Of a stretch of 64,000 nucleotides of DNA, positions 27,256 to 34,974 are shown piece by piece. The translations under genes and the position numbers were made by a program. Positions within the stretch are counted from its first letter, which is position 1; each line of letters begins with the position of its first letter. The notes under the pieces were generated by a model. The model was not told the DNA's origin. It did not search any database and was given only the letters and a program-made list of their open reading frames with translations. This DNA is from Thermosynechococcus sichuanensis E542 (GTDB taxonomy: Bacteria; Cyanobacteriota; Cyanobacteriia; Thermosynechococcales; Thermosynechococcaceae): positions 2,155,001 through 2,219,000 of the forward strand of contig NZ_CP032152.1 in NCBI RefSeq assembly GCF_003555505.1, written 5' to 3'.

Positions 27256-29454
27256 ATGACAGCGGTAACTTCGATCCCCAGTTTCTGTGAAGGAATCCAG
27301 TATTTTGGCAAGGATTGGCCAGACTGGGATCGCTATGGTCAAACTCCCCTGCTCAATGCCCAACAGAGCGCCCTCACCGACTTAGATACCCCCGAGGCCG
27401 CCTATCAAACGCTCCTCTATGCCGATGCCCTGCGCTATTTGATCTTACAAATGACCGGCAGTAAGGCCTCCGGTCACCCGGGTGGATTTGCCAGCCAAGC
27501 GGAAGCCTATGCCGCCCTCGTCATGCTAGGACACAAAAATATCATCACCGAAGTCGGCCACCACGCCCCCGGCTTCTATGCCGCCATGTTTTTGGATCGC
27601 TCCCTAGAAAAGATGGGCATTTATACGGTCCAAGACCTGCGCGATCGCTTCCGTGAAAAACATGGCCTTTTGGGTCACCTCTCTGGCTATATTCCGGGAA
27701 TTCTGGCACCCGCCGGCCCCCTCGGACAGGGGCAGCACTTTGCTATGGCCGCTGCTTGGTTACACCGCCAAACCCTCTTTCCCTTCACCTTAGGCGATGG
27801 CGGCCTTGGGGAACCCTACGTCATGAGCAGTATGGCCCACTTCCACACCGCTTTTCCAGAGGTCACTAACTTTCTGCCCGTTCTCGTGTGGAATGGCTTT
27901 AGTCAAGAGCACCACAGCATGGTTTCCACTAAAAACAATGAGGCTATGATGGCCTACTGGCACGGCAATGGCTTCCAAGAAGTGGTGCTGGTGGATGCCA
28001 AGGACTTTGACGACAGTGGCCAAGAGGGGGATTACGTTGACAGCACGCTCTTTTCCTTTGGCCAGCGATTGGCCTTCATGCAAGCGGTGCTCAAGGGGGT
28101 TCAGGAAGCGGCGCGATCGGCTCTCTCTGGCAAGCTAACCGTCTTTATCCTCAAGCAACTGAAGGGCGCTGGCGTGCATGCCAAGGGGGCAAAATCCCAC
28201 AACCTCTATGCCCAGCACACCCTCGACAACCCTGATATTGTCAATGCCCTGAAAGCCCGTGCCCTTTCCCCCGCGGCTTGGGAACTGGTGCGCCAAAACT
28301 GTGTTGCTGCGGCCGGGGGGCCTGCGGCGGAGGTGGTGGTTACTGAACAAGTGTTAGACTTACCCCCCCTCGGTGAGATTGCCCTTGAAGTCTATGAATT
28401 GGGAGAAAACAAGGTTGCAACAACAGCCATGGGGCGGATGGTGGCCGAAGTGGGGCAGCGCGATCGCCGCTACCTCGTGACGAATGCCGATGGCAATGAG
28501 GCCTCTGGAATTGGCAACATCAACCAAGCCCTGAAGATTATTCACCCGACGACGGATCCCCTCTACAACCAAGTCCCCAATGGCCAAGTCTATGAACCCC
28601 TGAGCGAGGATGCCTGTGCAGGTCTAGCGGCAGGGTTGTGTTTGATGGGGAGCCGCAGCCTTTGGTGCTCCTACGAATCCTTTGCCATTAACGGCCTTCC
28701 CATTTGGCAAACAGTCACCCAAGCCATGGCAGAATTGCGGCGCCCAACCCCTAGTACGGTAACCCTCTTTACTGCTGGGGCGCTAGAGCAGGGGCGCAAT
28801 GGCTGGACGCACCAACGTCCGGAAATTGAAGCCTACTATGCTGCCCTATTGCGTAATGGCAATGTCTTTGCCCTCTTTCCCCCTGATGCCAACAGTATTC
28901 AAGTGTGCTACCGCTGGGCACTGACGGCTCAAAACAAGGGAATTGCCATCTTTGCCAGCAAAACCCCCCTACCGGTGCGCACCACCTTTGCCCAAACCGA
29001 ACAGGCCCTTGATGAGGGTGCGGTGACCCTCTACGAGTCTGCTAGGGGTGGCTCCACATTGGTACTGGCGGTGCTGGGGGACATGATTTTGCAACCTGTC
29101 TATAGTGCCCTGCCTCAGTTGGAGCAGCTTGGCTATCGGGTGCGGATTGTCTCGGTGATCAATCCCCGGCGGCTGTACCGCCCCAGCGATGTTGCTTGGC
29201 AAACCTGTGCTGAACCTGATGGTGGCTTTGCCGATGAGGCCACCTTCCAGCGACTCTTTGGTGGGGATGCCCTCTTGGGGGTGACGGGGGGGCCTGGGGC
29301 GCTGTTAGAGCCAATTCTTTTGCGTGCCACCTGTCCCCGCGATGTGTTGGCGTGGCAACGCGGAGAAACGACGGCTAGCCCCGCTGAACTCATGGCCTAC
29401 AATGGCCTTACCCCCGAAGCAATTTGCGATCGCGCCCGTTCACTGCTGAAATAA
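27256..29454 (+). CDS. Transketolase-family ThDP enzyme, putative phosphoketolase-like
   Basis: A 732-residue protein with transketolase-type layout: an N-terminal ThDP domain (TGSKASGHPGGFASQAEAYAAL, then LGQGQHFAMAAAW and GDGGLGEPY), a middle pyrimidine domain (NADGNEASGIGNINQ ... LWCSYESFAINGLPIW) and a C-terminal domain. It resembles the second putative phosphoketolase of Synechocystis (sll0529) as I recall it. It is shorter than true XFP phosphoketolases (about 800 residues) and I do not see the HWGTxPG motif they carry. The reaction is therefore uncertain. ATG 27256 is preferred to GTG 27229. bciB starts seven bases after it, implying one operon. Confidence 0.7.
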   Translation: MTAVTSIPSFCEGIQYFGKDWPDWDRYGQTPLLNAQQSALTDLDTPEAAYQTLLYADALRYLILQMTGSKASGHPGGFASQAEAYAALVMLGHKNIITEVGHHAPGFYAAMFLDRSLEKMGIYTVQDLRDRFREKHGLLGHLSGYIPGILAPAGPLGQGQHFAMAAAWLHRQTLFPFTLGDGGLGEPYVMSSMAHFHTAFPEVTNFLPVLVWNGFSQEHHSMVSTKNNEAMMAYWHGNGFQEVVLVDAKDFDDSGQEGDYVDSTLFSFGQRLAFMQAVLKGVQEAARSALSGKLTVFILKQLKGAGVHAKGAKSHNLYAQHTLDNPDIVNALKARALSPAAWELVRQNCVAAAGGPAAEVVVTEQVLDLPPLGEIALEVYELGENKVATTAMGRMVAEVGQRDRRYLVTNADGNEASGIGNINQALKIIHPTTDPLYNQVPNGQVYEPLSEDACAGLAAGLCLMGSRSLWCSYESFAINGLPIWQTVTQAMAELRRPTPSTVTLFTAGALEQGRNGWTHQRPEIEAYYAALLRNGNVFALFPPDANSIQVCYRWALTAQNKGIAIFASKTPLPVRTTFAQTEQALDEGAVTLYESARGGSTLVLAVLGDMILQPVYSALPQLEQLGYRVRIVSVINPRRLYRPSDVAWQTCAEPDGGFADEATFQRLFGGDALLGVTGGPGALLEPILLRATCPRDVLAWQRGETTASPAELMAYNGLTPEAICDRARSLLK

Positions 29455-29460
29455 GTGCCC

Positions 29461-30651
29461 ATGACTGCTGCCCATCAAAAAGCCCGTGCCCTCAAGCCCG
29501 GTAGCCCCCGCCCCGCTAAAGCGCTGTGCAGTGAGTGTGGCCTCTGCGACACCTACTATATTCACTATGTCAAGGAGGCCTGTGCCTTTCTCAATCAGCA
29601 GTTTGACACCCTTGAGCAGCAAACCCATGGCCGTGCCCGTGATCTTGACAATTGGGATGAGTGCTACTTCGGCGTTCACCAGCAAATGATGGCGGCTCGC
29701 AAAACCGAACCCATTGCCGGGGCGCAGTGGACAGGAATTGTCAGCAGTATTGCCATTGCCATGTTGGAGTCAGGACGAGTTGAGGGCGTCGTCTGCGTTC
29801 AAAATAGCGAGAGCGATCGCTTTACCCCCAAGCCCGTGATTGCCCGCACCCGCGAAGAGATTCTGGCCGCTCGCGTTAATAAGCCCACCCTGTCTCCCAA
29901 TCTTTCGGTACTGGAACAGGTGGAGCAGTCCGGCCTCAAACGGCTGTTGGTGATTGGTGTCGGCTGTCAAATTCAAGCCCTGCGAGCGGTACAGGACAAA
30001 CTGGGTCTTGAGAAGCTCTATGTGCTGGGCACTCCCTGCGTGGACAATGTTACCCGTGCCGGTCTGCAAAAATTCCTTGAAACCACCAGCCGATCGCCCG
30101 AAACCGTCATTTACTATGAGTTCATGCAGGACTTTCGCGTACATTTCAAGCACAGCGACGGCTCCATAGAAACAGTACCCTTCTTTGGCCTCAAGACGAA
30201 TCAACTCAAGGATGTCTTTGCCCCCTCCTGCATGAGTTGCTTTGACTACGTAAATGGCCTTGCCGATCTAGTGGTGGGCTACATGGGCGCCCCCTTTGGC
30301 TGGCAGTGGCTAGTGGTACGCAATGAGCTTGGCCAAGAAATGCTCGATCTTGTGCGCGATCAATTGCAAACGCAGCCCGTCACCAGTGCGGGCGATCGCC
30401 ACGCTGCCGTGCAACAAAGCATTCCCGCCTACGATAAAGGTGTGACGCTCCCTATGTGGGCGGCGAAACTGGTGGGCTTAGTGATTGAGCGCATTGGCCC
30501 CAAAGGGCTTGAATACGCCCGCTTTTCCATTGACTCCCACTTTACCCGCAACTATCTCTATGTGCGGCGCAACTATCCCCAAAAACTGGCCGCTCACGTG
30601 CCTGCCTTTGCCAAAAAAATTGTGGATCAGTATCAACTCCCTGCCCAATAA
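29461..30651 (+). CDS. bciB: 3,8-divinyl chlorophyllide reductase (BciB, F420H2-dehydrogenase beta family)
   Basis: A 396-residue iron-sulfur flavoprotein. The N-terminal C23-x2-C26-x2-C29 (CSECGLC) with C41 provides a [4Fe-4S] set; SCMSCFDYVNGLADLVVGYMG gives a second cysteine group. The whole matches the cyanobacterial slr1923-type reductase, which uses reduced ferredoxin to reduce the 8-vinyl group in chlorophyll synthesis. ATG 29461 is chosen; a GTG two codons earlier is possible. It follows the transketolase-like gene almost directly and converges on psbA2. Confidence 0.9.
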   Translation: MTAAHQKARALKPGSPRPAKALCSECGLCDTYYIHYVKEACAFLNQQFDTLEQQTHGRARDLDNWDECYFGVHQQMMAARKTEPIAGAQWTGIVSSIAIAMLESGRVEGVVCVQNSESDRFTPKPVIARTREEILAARVNKPTLSPNLSVLEQVEQSGLKRLLVIGVGCQIQALRAVQDKLGLEKLYVLGTPCVDNVTRAGLQKFLETTSRSPETVIYYEFMQDFRVHFKHSDGSIETVPFFGLKTNQLKDVFAPSCMSCFDYVNGLADLVVGYMGAPFGWQWLVVRNELGQEMLDLVRDQLQTQPVTSAGDRHAAVQQSIPAYDKGVTLPMWAAKLVGLVIERIGPKGLEYARFSIDSHFTRNYLYVRRNYPQKLAAHVPAFAKKIVDQYQLPAQ

Positions 30652-30654
30652 TCA

Positions 30655-30683
30655 CAACAAAAAAAGCCCCCCCTGTGGGGAGC
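30655..30683 (-). terminator. Rho-independent terminator of psbA2
   Basis: Read on the minus strand, a GC-rich stem GCTCCCC / GGGGGGC with a short loop (30665-30683) is followed by seven T residues. It lies 43 bases past the psbA2 stop. The bciB stop is just outside it, so it may also affect the convergent transcript. Confidence 0.75.
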
Positions 30684-30725
30684 CGTATTTGGACTTATCA
30701 CTAGAGAGGTTTAGGAGCGACCTGT

Positions 30726-31808
30726 TTAGGCTTCAATGCTTGGGGCAATCATCGCCACAGGAGCCGATTCACCGCTCGCCAAGTCGAGGGGGAAGTTGTG
30801 GGCATTGCGTTCATGCATCACCTCAATACCAATGTTGGCACGGTTGATGATGTCGGCCCAAGTATTGATCACATTCCCTTGCGCATCCACAACGGAGTGG
30901 TTGAAGTTGAAGCCATTGAGGTTGAAGGCCATCGTGCTAATGCCAAGGGCAGCAAACCAGATACCCACCACTGGCCAAGCCGCGAGGAAGAAGTGCAGCG
31001 AGCGGCTGTTGTTGAAGCTGGCGTATTGGAAGATCAGCCGACCAAAGTAACCGTGAGCCGCCACGATGTTGTAGGTTTCTTCCTCTTGACCAAACTTATA
31101 GCCGTAGTTGGTGGATTCGGTTTCCGTGGTTTCCCGAATCAAGCTGGAGGTCACCAGTGAACCGTGCATAGCGGCAAACAGGGCACCGCCAAAGACACCC
31201 GCTACACCCAGCATGTGGAAGGGGTGCATGAGGATGTTATGCTCCGCTTGGAACACAATCATGAAGTTGAACGTACCGGAAATGCCCAGCATCAGGCCAT
31301 CGGAAAAGCTGCCTTGACCAATGGGGTAGATCAACAACACAGCCGTTGCCGCTGCCACGGGAGCCGAGAAGGCCACAGGAATCCAAGGCCGCATCCCCAG
31401 ACGGTAGCTGAGCTCCCACTCCCGACCCATGTAGCAGAAAATGCCGATCAGGAAGTGGAAAACAATCAGTTGATAAGGACCACCGTTGTAGAGCCACTCA
31501 TCAAGGGAAGCGGCATCCCAGATGGGGTAGAGGTGTAGCCCAATGGCGTTAGAGGAGGGCACCACTGCGGCTGTAATGATGTTGTTGCCATAGAGCAAGG
31601 AGCCAGAAACAGGCTCACGGATGCCATCAATATCCACGGGGGGCGCCGCAATAAAGGCAATGACAAAGCAAATCGTTGCGGCTAGGAGCGTCGGGATCAT
31701 GATCACCCCAAACCAGCCAATATAAAGGCGGTTTTCTGTGCTGGTAATCCAATCGCAAAAACGCTCCCACAGATTCGCTGTCTGACGACGTTGCAGAACT
31801 GTAGTCAT
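30726..31808 (-). CDS. psbA2: Photosystem II D1 protein, PsbA2 form
   Basis: A 360-residue D1 reaction-centre protein with five membrane helices and the usual ligands for chlorophyll, pheophytin, QB and the Mn cluster. Variant residues identify the form: E130 (MGREWELS), P144 (RPWIPVAF) and M173 (SDGLMLGIS). These match the T. elongatus PsbA2 (D1:2) pattern as I know it, the variant reported to be favoured under low oxygen. The C-terminal extension after A344 ([16 protein letters not shown]) must be removed by CtpA. It has its own promoter (31881-31908), a terminator at 30655-30683, and lies downstream of psbA1 with a transposon between. Confidence 0.97.
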   Translation of the reverse strand: MTTVLQRRQTANLWERFCDWITSTENRLYIGWFGVIMIPTLLAATICFVIAFIAAPPVDIDGIREPVSGSLLYGNNIITAAVVPSSNAIGLHLYPIWDAASLDEWLYNGGPYQLIVFHFLIGIFCYMGREWELSYRLGMRPWIPVAFSAPVAAATAVLLIYPIGQGSFSDGLMLGISGTFNFMIVFQAEHNILMHPFHMLGVAGVFGGALFAAMHGSLVTSSLIRETTETESTNYGYKFGQEEETYNIVAAHGYFGRLIFQYASFNNSRSLHFFLAAWPVVGIWFAALGISTMAFNLNGFNFNHSVVDAQGNVINTWADIINRANIGIEVMHERNAHNFPLDLASGESAPVAMIAPSIEA

Positions 31809-31847
31809 AGTCGTTATGAATCCATGAATAACAACAGAACTGAAGCA

Positions 31848-31864
31848 GCAGCAATGAACGCTGC
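31848..31864 (-). promoter_or_regulatory. Small hairpin in the predicted psbA2 leader
   Basis: GCAGC and GCTGC arms (31848-31852, 31860-31864) enclose seven bases in the predicted 5' leader of psbA2, 40-56 nt before the ATG. It may modulate mRNA stability. No clear Shine-Dalgarno sequence is visible before the start. Confidence 0.35.
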
Positions 31865-31880
31865 AAGCTCTTATTTATTG

Positions 31881-31908
31881 ATTATATGGTTATATTTCTG
31901 AGTGGCAA
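31881..31908 (-). promoter_or_regulatory. Predicted sigma-70-type promoter of psbA2
   Basis: On the minus strand, TTGCCA (31908-31903) and a perfect TATAAT (31886-31881) are separated by 16 bp. The transcript would start near 31874, giving a leader of about 65 nt. An ATCAAT hexamer (minus strand) overlaps the end of the -10. Confidence 0.75.
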
Positions 31909-31955
31909 GAGGTTTGAGGCTGGCTTTCATAGAATCAAAAGACCTTTATCTATTT

Positions 31956-31971
31956 ATTGATTTTTATCAAT
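31956..31971. promoter_or_regulatory. Palindrome ATTGAT-N4-ATCAAT upstream of psbA2
   Basis: A perfect 16-bp dyad (31956-31961, four T, 31966-31971) lies about 48 bp upstream of the psbA2 -35. The same hexamer recurs at 31877-31882 over the -10, 84 bp centre to centre. Such spacing could allow a dimeric regulator to bridge the sites. The regulator is unknown. Confidence 0.45.
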
Positions 31972-32029
31972 CGTTTAGATTGGCGTTGGGCGAGTACCAA
32001 AGTCTGGCTTTGACCCGATGCGCGGCAAG

Positions 32030-32049
32030 CCCCGCCGTTCAGGGCGGGG
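32030..32049. repeat. Left-end hairpin of the IS200/IS605-type element
   Basis: CCCCGCC, six bases, GGCGGGG: a seven-base GC stem just beyond the tnpA remnant. Similar foldbacks are the recognition structures at ends of this superfamily, so it probably belongs to the transposon's left end rather than to a host terminator. Confidence 0.6.
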
Positions 32050-32090
32050 AAGGATAGCGCGGACTTTGTTGCCGTTCTTGTCTTTGGGTT

Positions 32091-32188
32091 TCAGTGTGGA
32101 GTCTGCTGCTGCTCGATGTACTGCCACAGCTTGAAGCAAAGTAGGACGGCAACCACAGCACGCCTTTCCAGTAACGCTTCTGGATGTC
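32091..32188 (-). pseudogene. Decayed 3' end of tnpA (IS200-type Y1 transposase)
   Basis: On the minus strand, reading from 32188, the frame gives DIQKRYWKGVLWLPSYFASS, which resembles the conserved near-C-terminal block of TnpA (xKxYWGxHLWxxGYF). The normal tail, QYIEQQQTPH then stop (TGA at 32093-32091), is present in a different frame. A short deletion has therefore fused the two, and the upstream two thirds, including the HUH motif, are missing. The remnant is divergent from tnpB, the usual IS605 arrangement. Confidence 0.7.
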
Positions 32189-32211
32189 GAGCCGATCCTT
32201 ATAATTAAGCT

Positions 32212-33492
32212 ATGCGACGACTTCAAGCCTACAGATACGAACTCATGCCGACTGGTGAACAGCAGCGCAAAATGCGCCGCTTCGCTGGCTCGTGCCGGTT
32301 CGTCTACAACAAGGCGCTGGCGTTGCAGAAAGCGCGTTACGAGCAAGGCGAGAAAAAGCTGGGTTATGCCGGGCTGTGCAAGCTACTCACCGAGTGGCGC
32401 AATAGCTCTGACACTGCTTGGCTGGCCGATGTGCCTGTGCATCCGCTGCAACAGGCGCTCAAAGACCTGGAGCGGGCTTACAACAACTTCTTCGCCAAGC
32501 GAGCCAGCTTCCCGCGTTTCAAGCGCAAGGGGCAGAGCGACAGCTTCCGTTACCCCGACCCGAAGCAGATAAAGCTGGACCAGGCCAACAGTCGCCTGTT
32601 TCTACCAAAGCTCGGATGGCTGCGTTACCGTAACAGCCGCGAAGTGTTAGGCGCGGTGAAGAACATCACTGTGAGCCAGTCGTGCGGCAAGTGGTTTGTG
32701 AGCATCCAGACCGAACGCGAGGTTGAGCCGCCTATCCCGCAAGGCGGCGTGGTCGGCATCGATATGGGCATTGCTCGGTTCGCCACGCTATCGGATGGTA
32801 CGTTCTACGCGCCACTCAACAGCTTCAAGAGGCATGAGTCGCGCTTGCGCAAGGCACAGCAAGCACTCTCACGCAAAGTGAAATTTAGCAACAACTGGAA
32901 GAAGGCGAAAGCCCGTGTCCAGCGCATTCACGCCCGCATCAGCCATGCCCGCCGAGACTTCCTGCACAAGATTTCGACCGCGATCAGCAAAAACCACGCT
33001 GTGGTGTGTGTCGAGGACTTGCAAATACGGAACATGTCCAAGTCAGCGGCAGGCACGACCGAACAACCGGGCAGAAACGTTAGGGCCAAGGCTGGCCTAA
33101 ACAAGTCCATCCTCGATCAAGGCTGGTTCGAGTTCTGCCGCCAACTGAACTACAAGCTGGCATGGCGGGGCGGCTGGTTGGTGGTAGTTCCGCCGCAGAA
33201 CACGAGCCGCACCTGTCCGTGCTGTGGCCATGTGTCGGCGGACAACCGCCAGACCCAGGACCGGTTCGCGTGTGTGGAATGTGGCTTCGAGGCCAACGCC
33301 GATCTAGTTGGCGCGATCAACATCCTTTCTCGCGGGATGCAAAAACTGCGAGACGAAGGGCGGGACACGCTGGACGCTTTCAGCGGGACGGCGCAAGCCG
33401 TCAGCCCGGATGGCCTGTGGATCGAACCGCACTGGCGGTCGGAAGCAGGAACCCACCGAAGCGAATCAGGGGCGGCTCAATGCCGTGCCTGA
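32212..33492 (+). CDS. tnpB: TnpB, RNA-guided nuclease family protein of IS200/IS605 elements
   Basis: A 426-residue protein. The N-terminal RNA-binding region (RRLQAYRYELMPTGEQQRKM ... FVYNKALALQ) is followed by a RuvC domain with catalytic D184 (GIDMGIARFATLS), E268 (VCVEDLQI) and D364 (ANADLVGAINIL). A zinc ribbon C335/C338/C354/C357 (CPCCGH, CVECGF) lies before the last. All catalytic and zinc residues are intact. TnpB proteins are omega-RNA-guided nucleases ancestral to Cas12; the omega RNA normally derives from the element's right end. A TATAAT ends six bases before ATG 32212, so a near-leaderless transcript is possible. Confidence 0.93.
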   Translation: MRRLQAYRYELMPTGEQQRKMRRFAGSCRFVYNKALALQKARYEQGEKKLGYAGLCKLLTEWRNSSDTAWLADVPVHPLQQALKDLERAYNNFFAKRASFPRFKRKGQSDSFRYPDPKQIKLDQANSRLFLPKLGWLRYRNSREVLGAVKNITVSQSCGKWFVSIQTEREVEPPIPQGGVVGIDMGIARFATLSDGTFYAPLNSFKRHESRLRKAQQALSRKVKFSNNWKKAKARVQRIHARISHARRDFLHKISTAISKNHAVVCVEDLQIRNMSKSAAGTTEQPGRNVRAKAGLNKSILDQGWFEFCRQLNYKLAWRGGWLVVVPPQNTSRTCPCCGHVSADNRQTQDRFACVECGFEANADLVGAINILSRGMQKLRDEGRDTLDAFSGTAQAVSPDGLWIEPHWRSEAGTHRSESGAAQCRA

Positions 33493-33505
33493 GCGCCGTA
33501 GGAAT

Positions 33506-33535
33506 CCCTGTCCTTTAGGACAGGGAGGATGTCAA
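33506..33535 (+). repeat. Right end of the tnpB element with hairpin and TCAA
   Basis: An eight-base stem with a TTTA loop (33506-33525) is followed by AGGATGTCAA. This is the usual IS200/IS605 right-end motif and probably also the 3' scaffold of the omega RNA. The predicted guide would start at 33536. Confidence 0.8.
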
Positions 33536-33571
33536 AGTGTTGAGCCTGTTCAATCCCTGTGTTGAGGCAAT

Positions 33572-33601
33572 AAAAAACCGCCCCTCGGTGCAGGAGCGGT
33601 T
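33572..33601 (-). terminator. Rho-independent terminator of psbA1
   Basis: On the minus strand the stem AACCGCTCC / GGGGCGGTT (33576-33601, one T-G pair) is followed by six T residues, 29 bases after the psbA1 stop. It lies outside the transposon, so the insertion left psbA1 termination intact. Confidence 0.85.
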
Positions 33602-33629
33602 GCGTCAAAGTTCAGCAGATGAGCGTTGC

Positions 33630-34712
33630 TTAGCCGTTGATGCTAGGAGCAATCATCGCCACAGGGGCAGATTCACCACTGGCTAGGTCGAGGGGGAAGT
33701 TGTGAGCATTGCGCTCGTGCATCACTTCCATCCCCAAGTTGGCACGGTTGATGATGTCAGCCCAAGTGTTGATCACGTTGCCCTTGGCATCAATGACCGA
33801 GTGGTTGAAGTTAAACCCATTGAGGTTGAAGGCCATCGTGCTGATACCCAGAGCGGTAAACCAGACACCCACGACAGGCCAAGCAGCCAAGAAGAAGTGC
33901 AGCGCACGGCTGTTGTTGAAGCTGGCGTATTGGAAGATCAAGCGACCAAAGTAACCGTGGGCAGCCACGATGTTGTAGGTTTCTTCCTCTTGACCAAACT
34001 TGTAGCCGTAGTTGGTGGATTCGGTTTCCGTGGTTTCACGGATCAAACTGGAGGTCACCAGCGAACCGTGCATGGCGCAGAACAGAGCACCACCAAAGAC
34101 ACCCGCCACCCCCAGTTGGTGGAAGGGGTGCATGAGGATGTTGTGCTCCGCTTGGAACACAATCATGAAGTTGAAGGTGCCAGAGATACCGAGGGGCATC
34201 CCGTCAGAGAAGCTGCCTTGACCAATGGGGTAGATCAAGAAGACCGCAAAGGCAGAGGCCAAGGGGGCAGAGTAGGCCACGCAGATCCAAGGCCGCATAC
34301 CGAGGCGGTAGCTAAGTTCCCACTGGCGGCCCATGTAGCAGGAGGCACCCAACAGGAAGTGGAAGATGATCAGTTGGTAAGGGCCACCGTTGTAGAGCCA
34401 CTCATCAAGGGAAGCAGCTTCCCAAATGGGGTAGAAGTGCAAGCCAATGGCGTTGCTGGAGGGGACAACCGCACCCGTGATGATGTTGTTGCCATAGAGC
34501 AAGGAGCCAGAAACAGGCTCACGGATACCATCGATGTCCACAGGGGGAGCAGCGATGAAGGCAATCACGAAGCAGATGGTCGCGGCCAACAGGGTGGGGA
34601 TCATGATCACACCAAACCAGCCTACATAGAGGCGGTTATCGGTGCTGGTCACCCAGTTACAAAACCGCTCCCACAAATTCGCGCTTTCGCGACGTTGGAG
34701 AGTTGTGGTCAT
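33630..34712 (-). CDS. psbA1: Photosystem II D1 protein, PsbA1 form
   Basis: A 360-residue D1 protein. Q130 (MGRQWELS), C144 (RPWICVAY) and P173 (SDGMPLGIS) mark the PsbA1 (D1:1) form, the main D1 under ordinary growth in T. elongatus. The D1 C-terminal extension ([16 protein letters not shown]) follows the mature end A344. It is the first of the two tandem psbA genes. The leader contains a two-stem hairpin (34749-34777). The upstream gap to the ArsA-like gene (34713-34974) is AT-rich and must hold two divergent promoters, which I could not pin down. Confidence 0.97.
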   Translation of the reverse strand: MTTTLQRRESANLWERFCNWVTSTDNRLYVGWFGVIMIPTLLAATICFVIAFIAAPPVDIDGIREPVSGSLLYGNNIITGAVVPSSNAIGLHFYPIWEAASLDEWLYNGGPYQLIIFHFLLGASCYMGRQWELSYRLGMRPWICVAYSAPLASAFAVFLIYPIGQGSFSDGMPLGISGTFNFMIVFQAEHNILMHPFHQLGVAGVFGGALFCAMHGSLVTSSLIRETTETESTNYGYKFGQEEETYNIVAAHGYFGRLIFQYASFNNSRALHFFLAAWPVVGVWFTALGISTMAFNLNGFNFNHSVIDAKGNVINTWADIINRANLGMEVMHERNAHNFPLDLASGESAPVAMIAPSING

Positions 34713-34748
34713 AGTTGTGATAAGTCCAATTTCCTTTCCATTTACAAA

Positions 34749-34777
34749 CCCTTGGAAACAGTTACAAACTGCAAGGG
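34749..34777 (-). promoter_or_regulatory. Two-stem hairpin upstream of psbA1
   Basis: Arms CCCTTG (34749-34754) and CAAGGG (34772-34777) enclose a second stem CAGTT (34759-34763) / AACTG (34767-34771) with a three-base loop and a one-sided four-base bulge. It lies 37-65 nt before the psbA1 ATG, where a leader is expected. It could affect message stability or be an operator. Confidence 0.5.
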
Positions 34778-34974
34778 CTTAAGCACTAAATTAATATTTG
34801 CCCTTAGAGATTGGGGAGAGGCCTAAATTATTGTTAGTAAATCTAAATAAGTAGTTGTATTTGTTTATTTTTCTTAATGATTTTATTTTCGTTGATTGCG
34901 GGCGATCGCTCCTCTGAGGATAGACTCAAGGGTTAAGATATTTTAAGCAACCGTGTTTAGGGCAGAGCCTTCCC

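Larger units (their letters stand above)
31985..33535 (+). mobile_element. tnpB-carrying element of the IS200/IS605 superfamily
   Basis: The element separates psbA1 from psbA2. The right end is well defined: the hairpin CCCTGTCC/GGACAGGG (33506-33525) followed by AGGATGTCAA ending at 33535, the classic IS200/IS605 right end with a TCAA cleavage motif. At the left is a strong hairpin CCCCGCC/GGCGGGG (32030-32049) and a smaller dyad CAAAG/CTTTG near 31999-32013; the exact left boundary is uncertain (about 31970-32000). Inside are a tnpA remnant on the minus strand and intact tnpB on the plus strand. There is no GCGATCGC inside it, unlike the surrounding DNA, which supports foreign origin. Without tnpA it cannot move alone. 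Confidence 0.85.

Noticed and set aside
32030-32049. GC hairpin as a host transcription terminator
   Set aside because: There is no T run on either side and it lies beside the tnpA remnant, so a transposon end structure is the better reading.
31975-32346. Open frame of 123 codons across the left part of the tnpB element
   Set aside because: Its C-terminal part is a translation of the end hairpin and the rest overlaps tnpB antisense. Only the short tnpA remnant within it is meaningful, in two frames.
33702-34826. Long open frame of 374 codons antisense to psbA1
   Set aside because: It mirrors psbA1 codon by codon, a similar shorter frame lies opposite psbA2, and its composition (many His, Val, Glu) is that of a complement. 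It is a shadow of strong codon bias.
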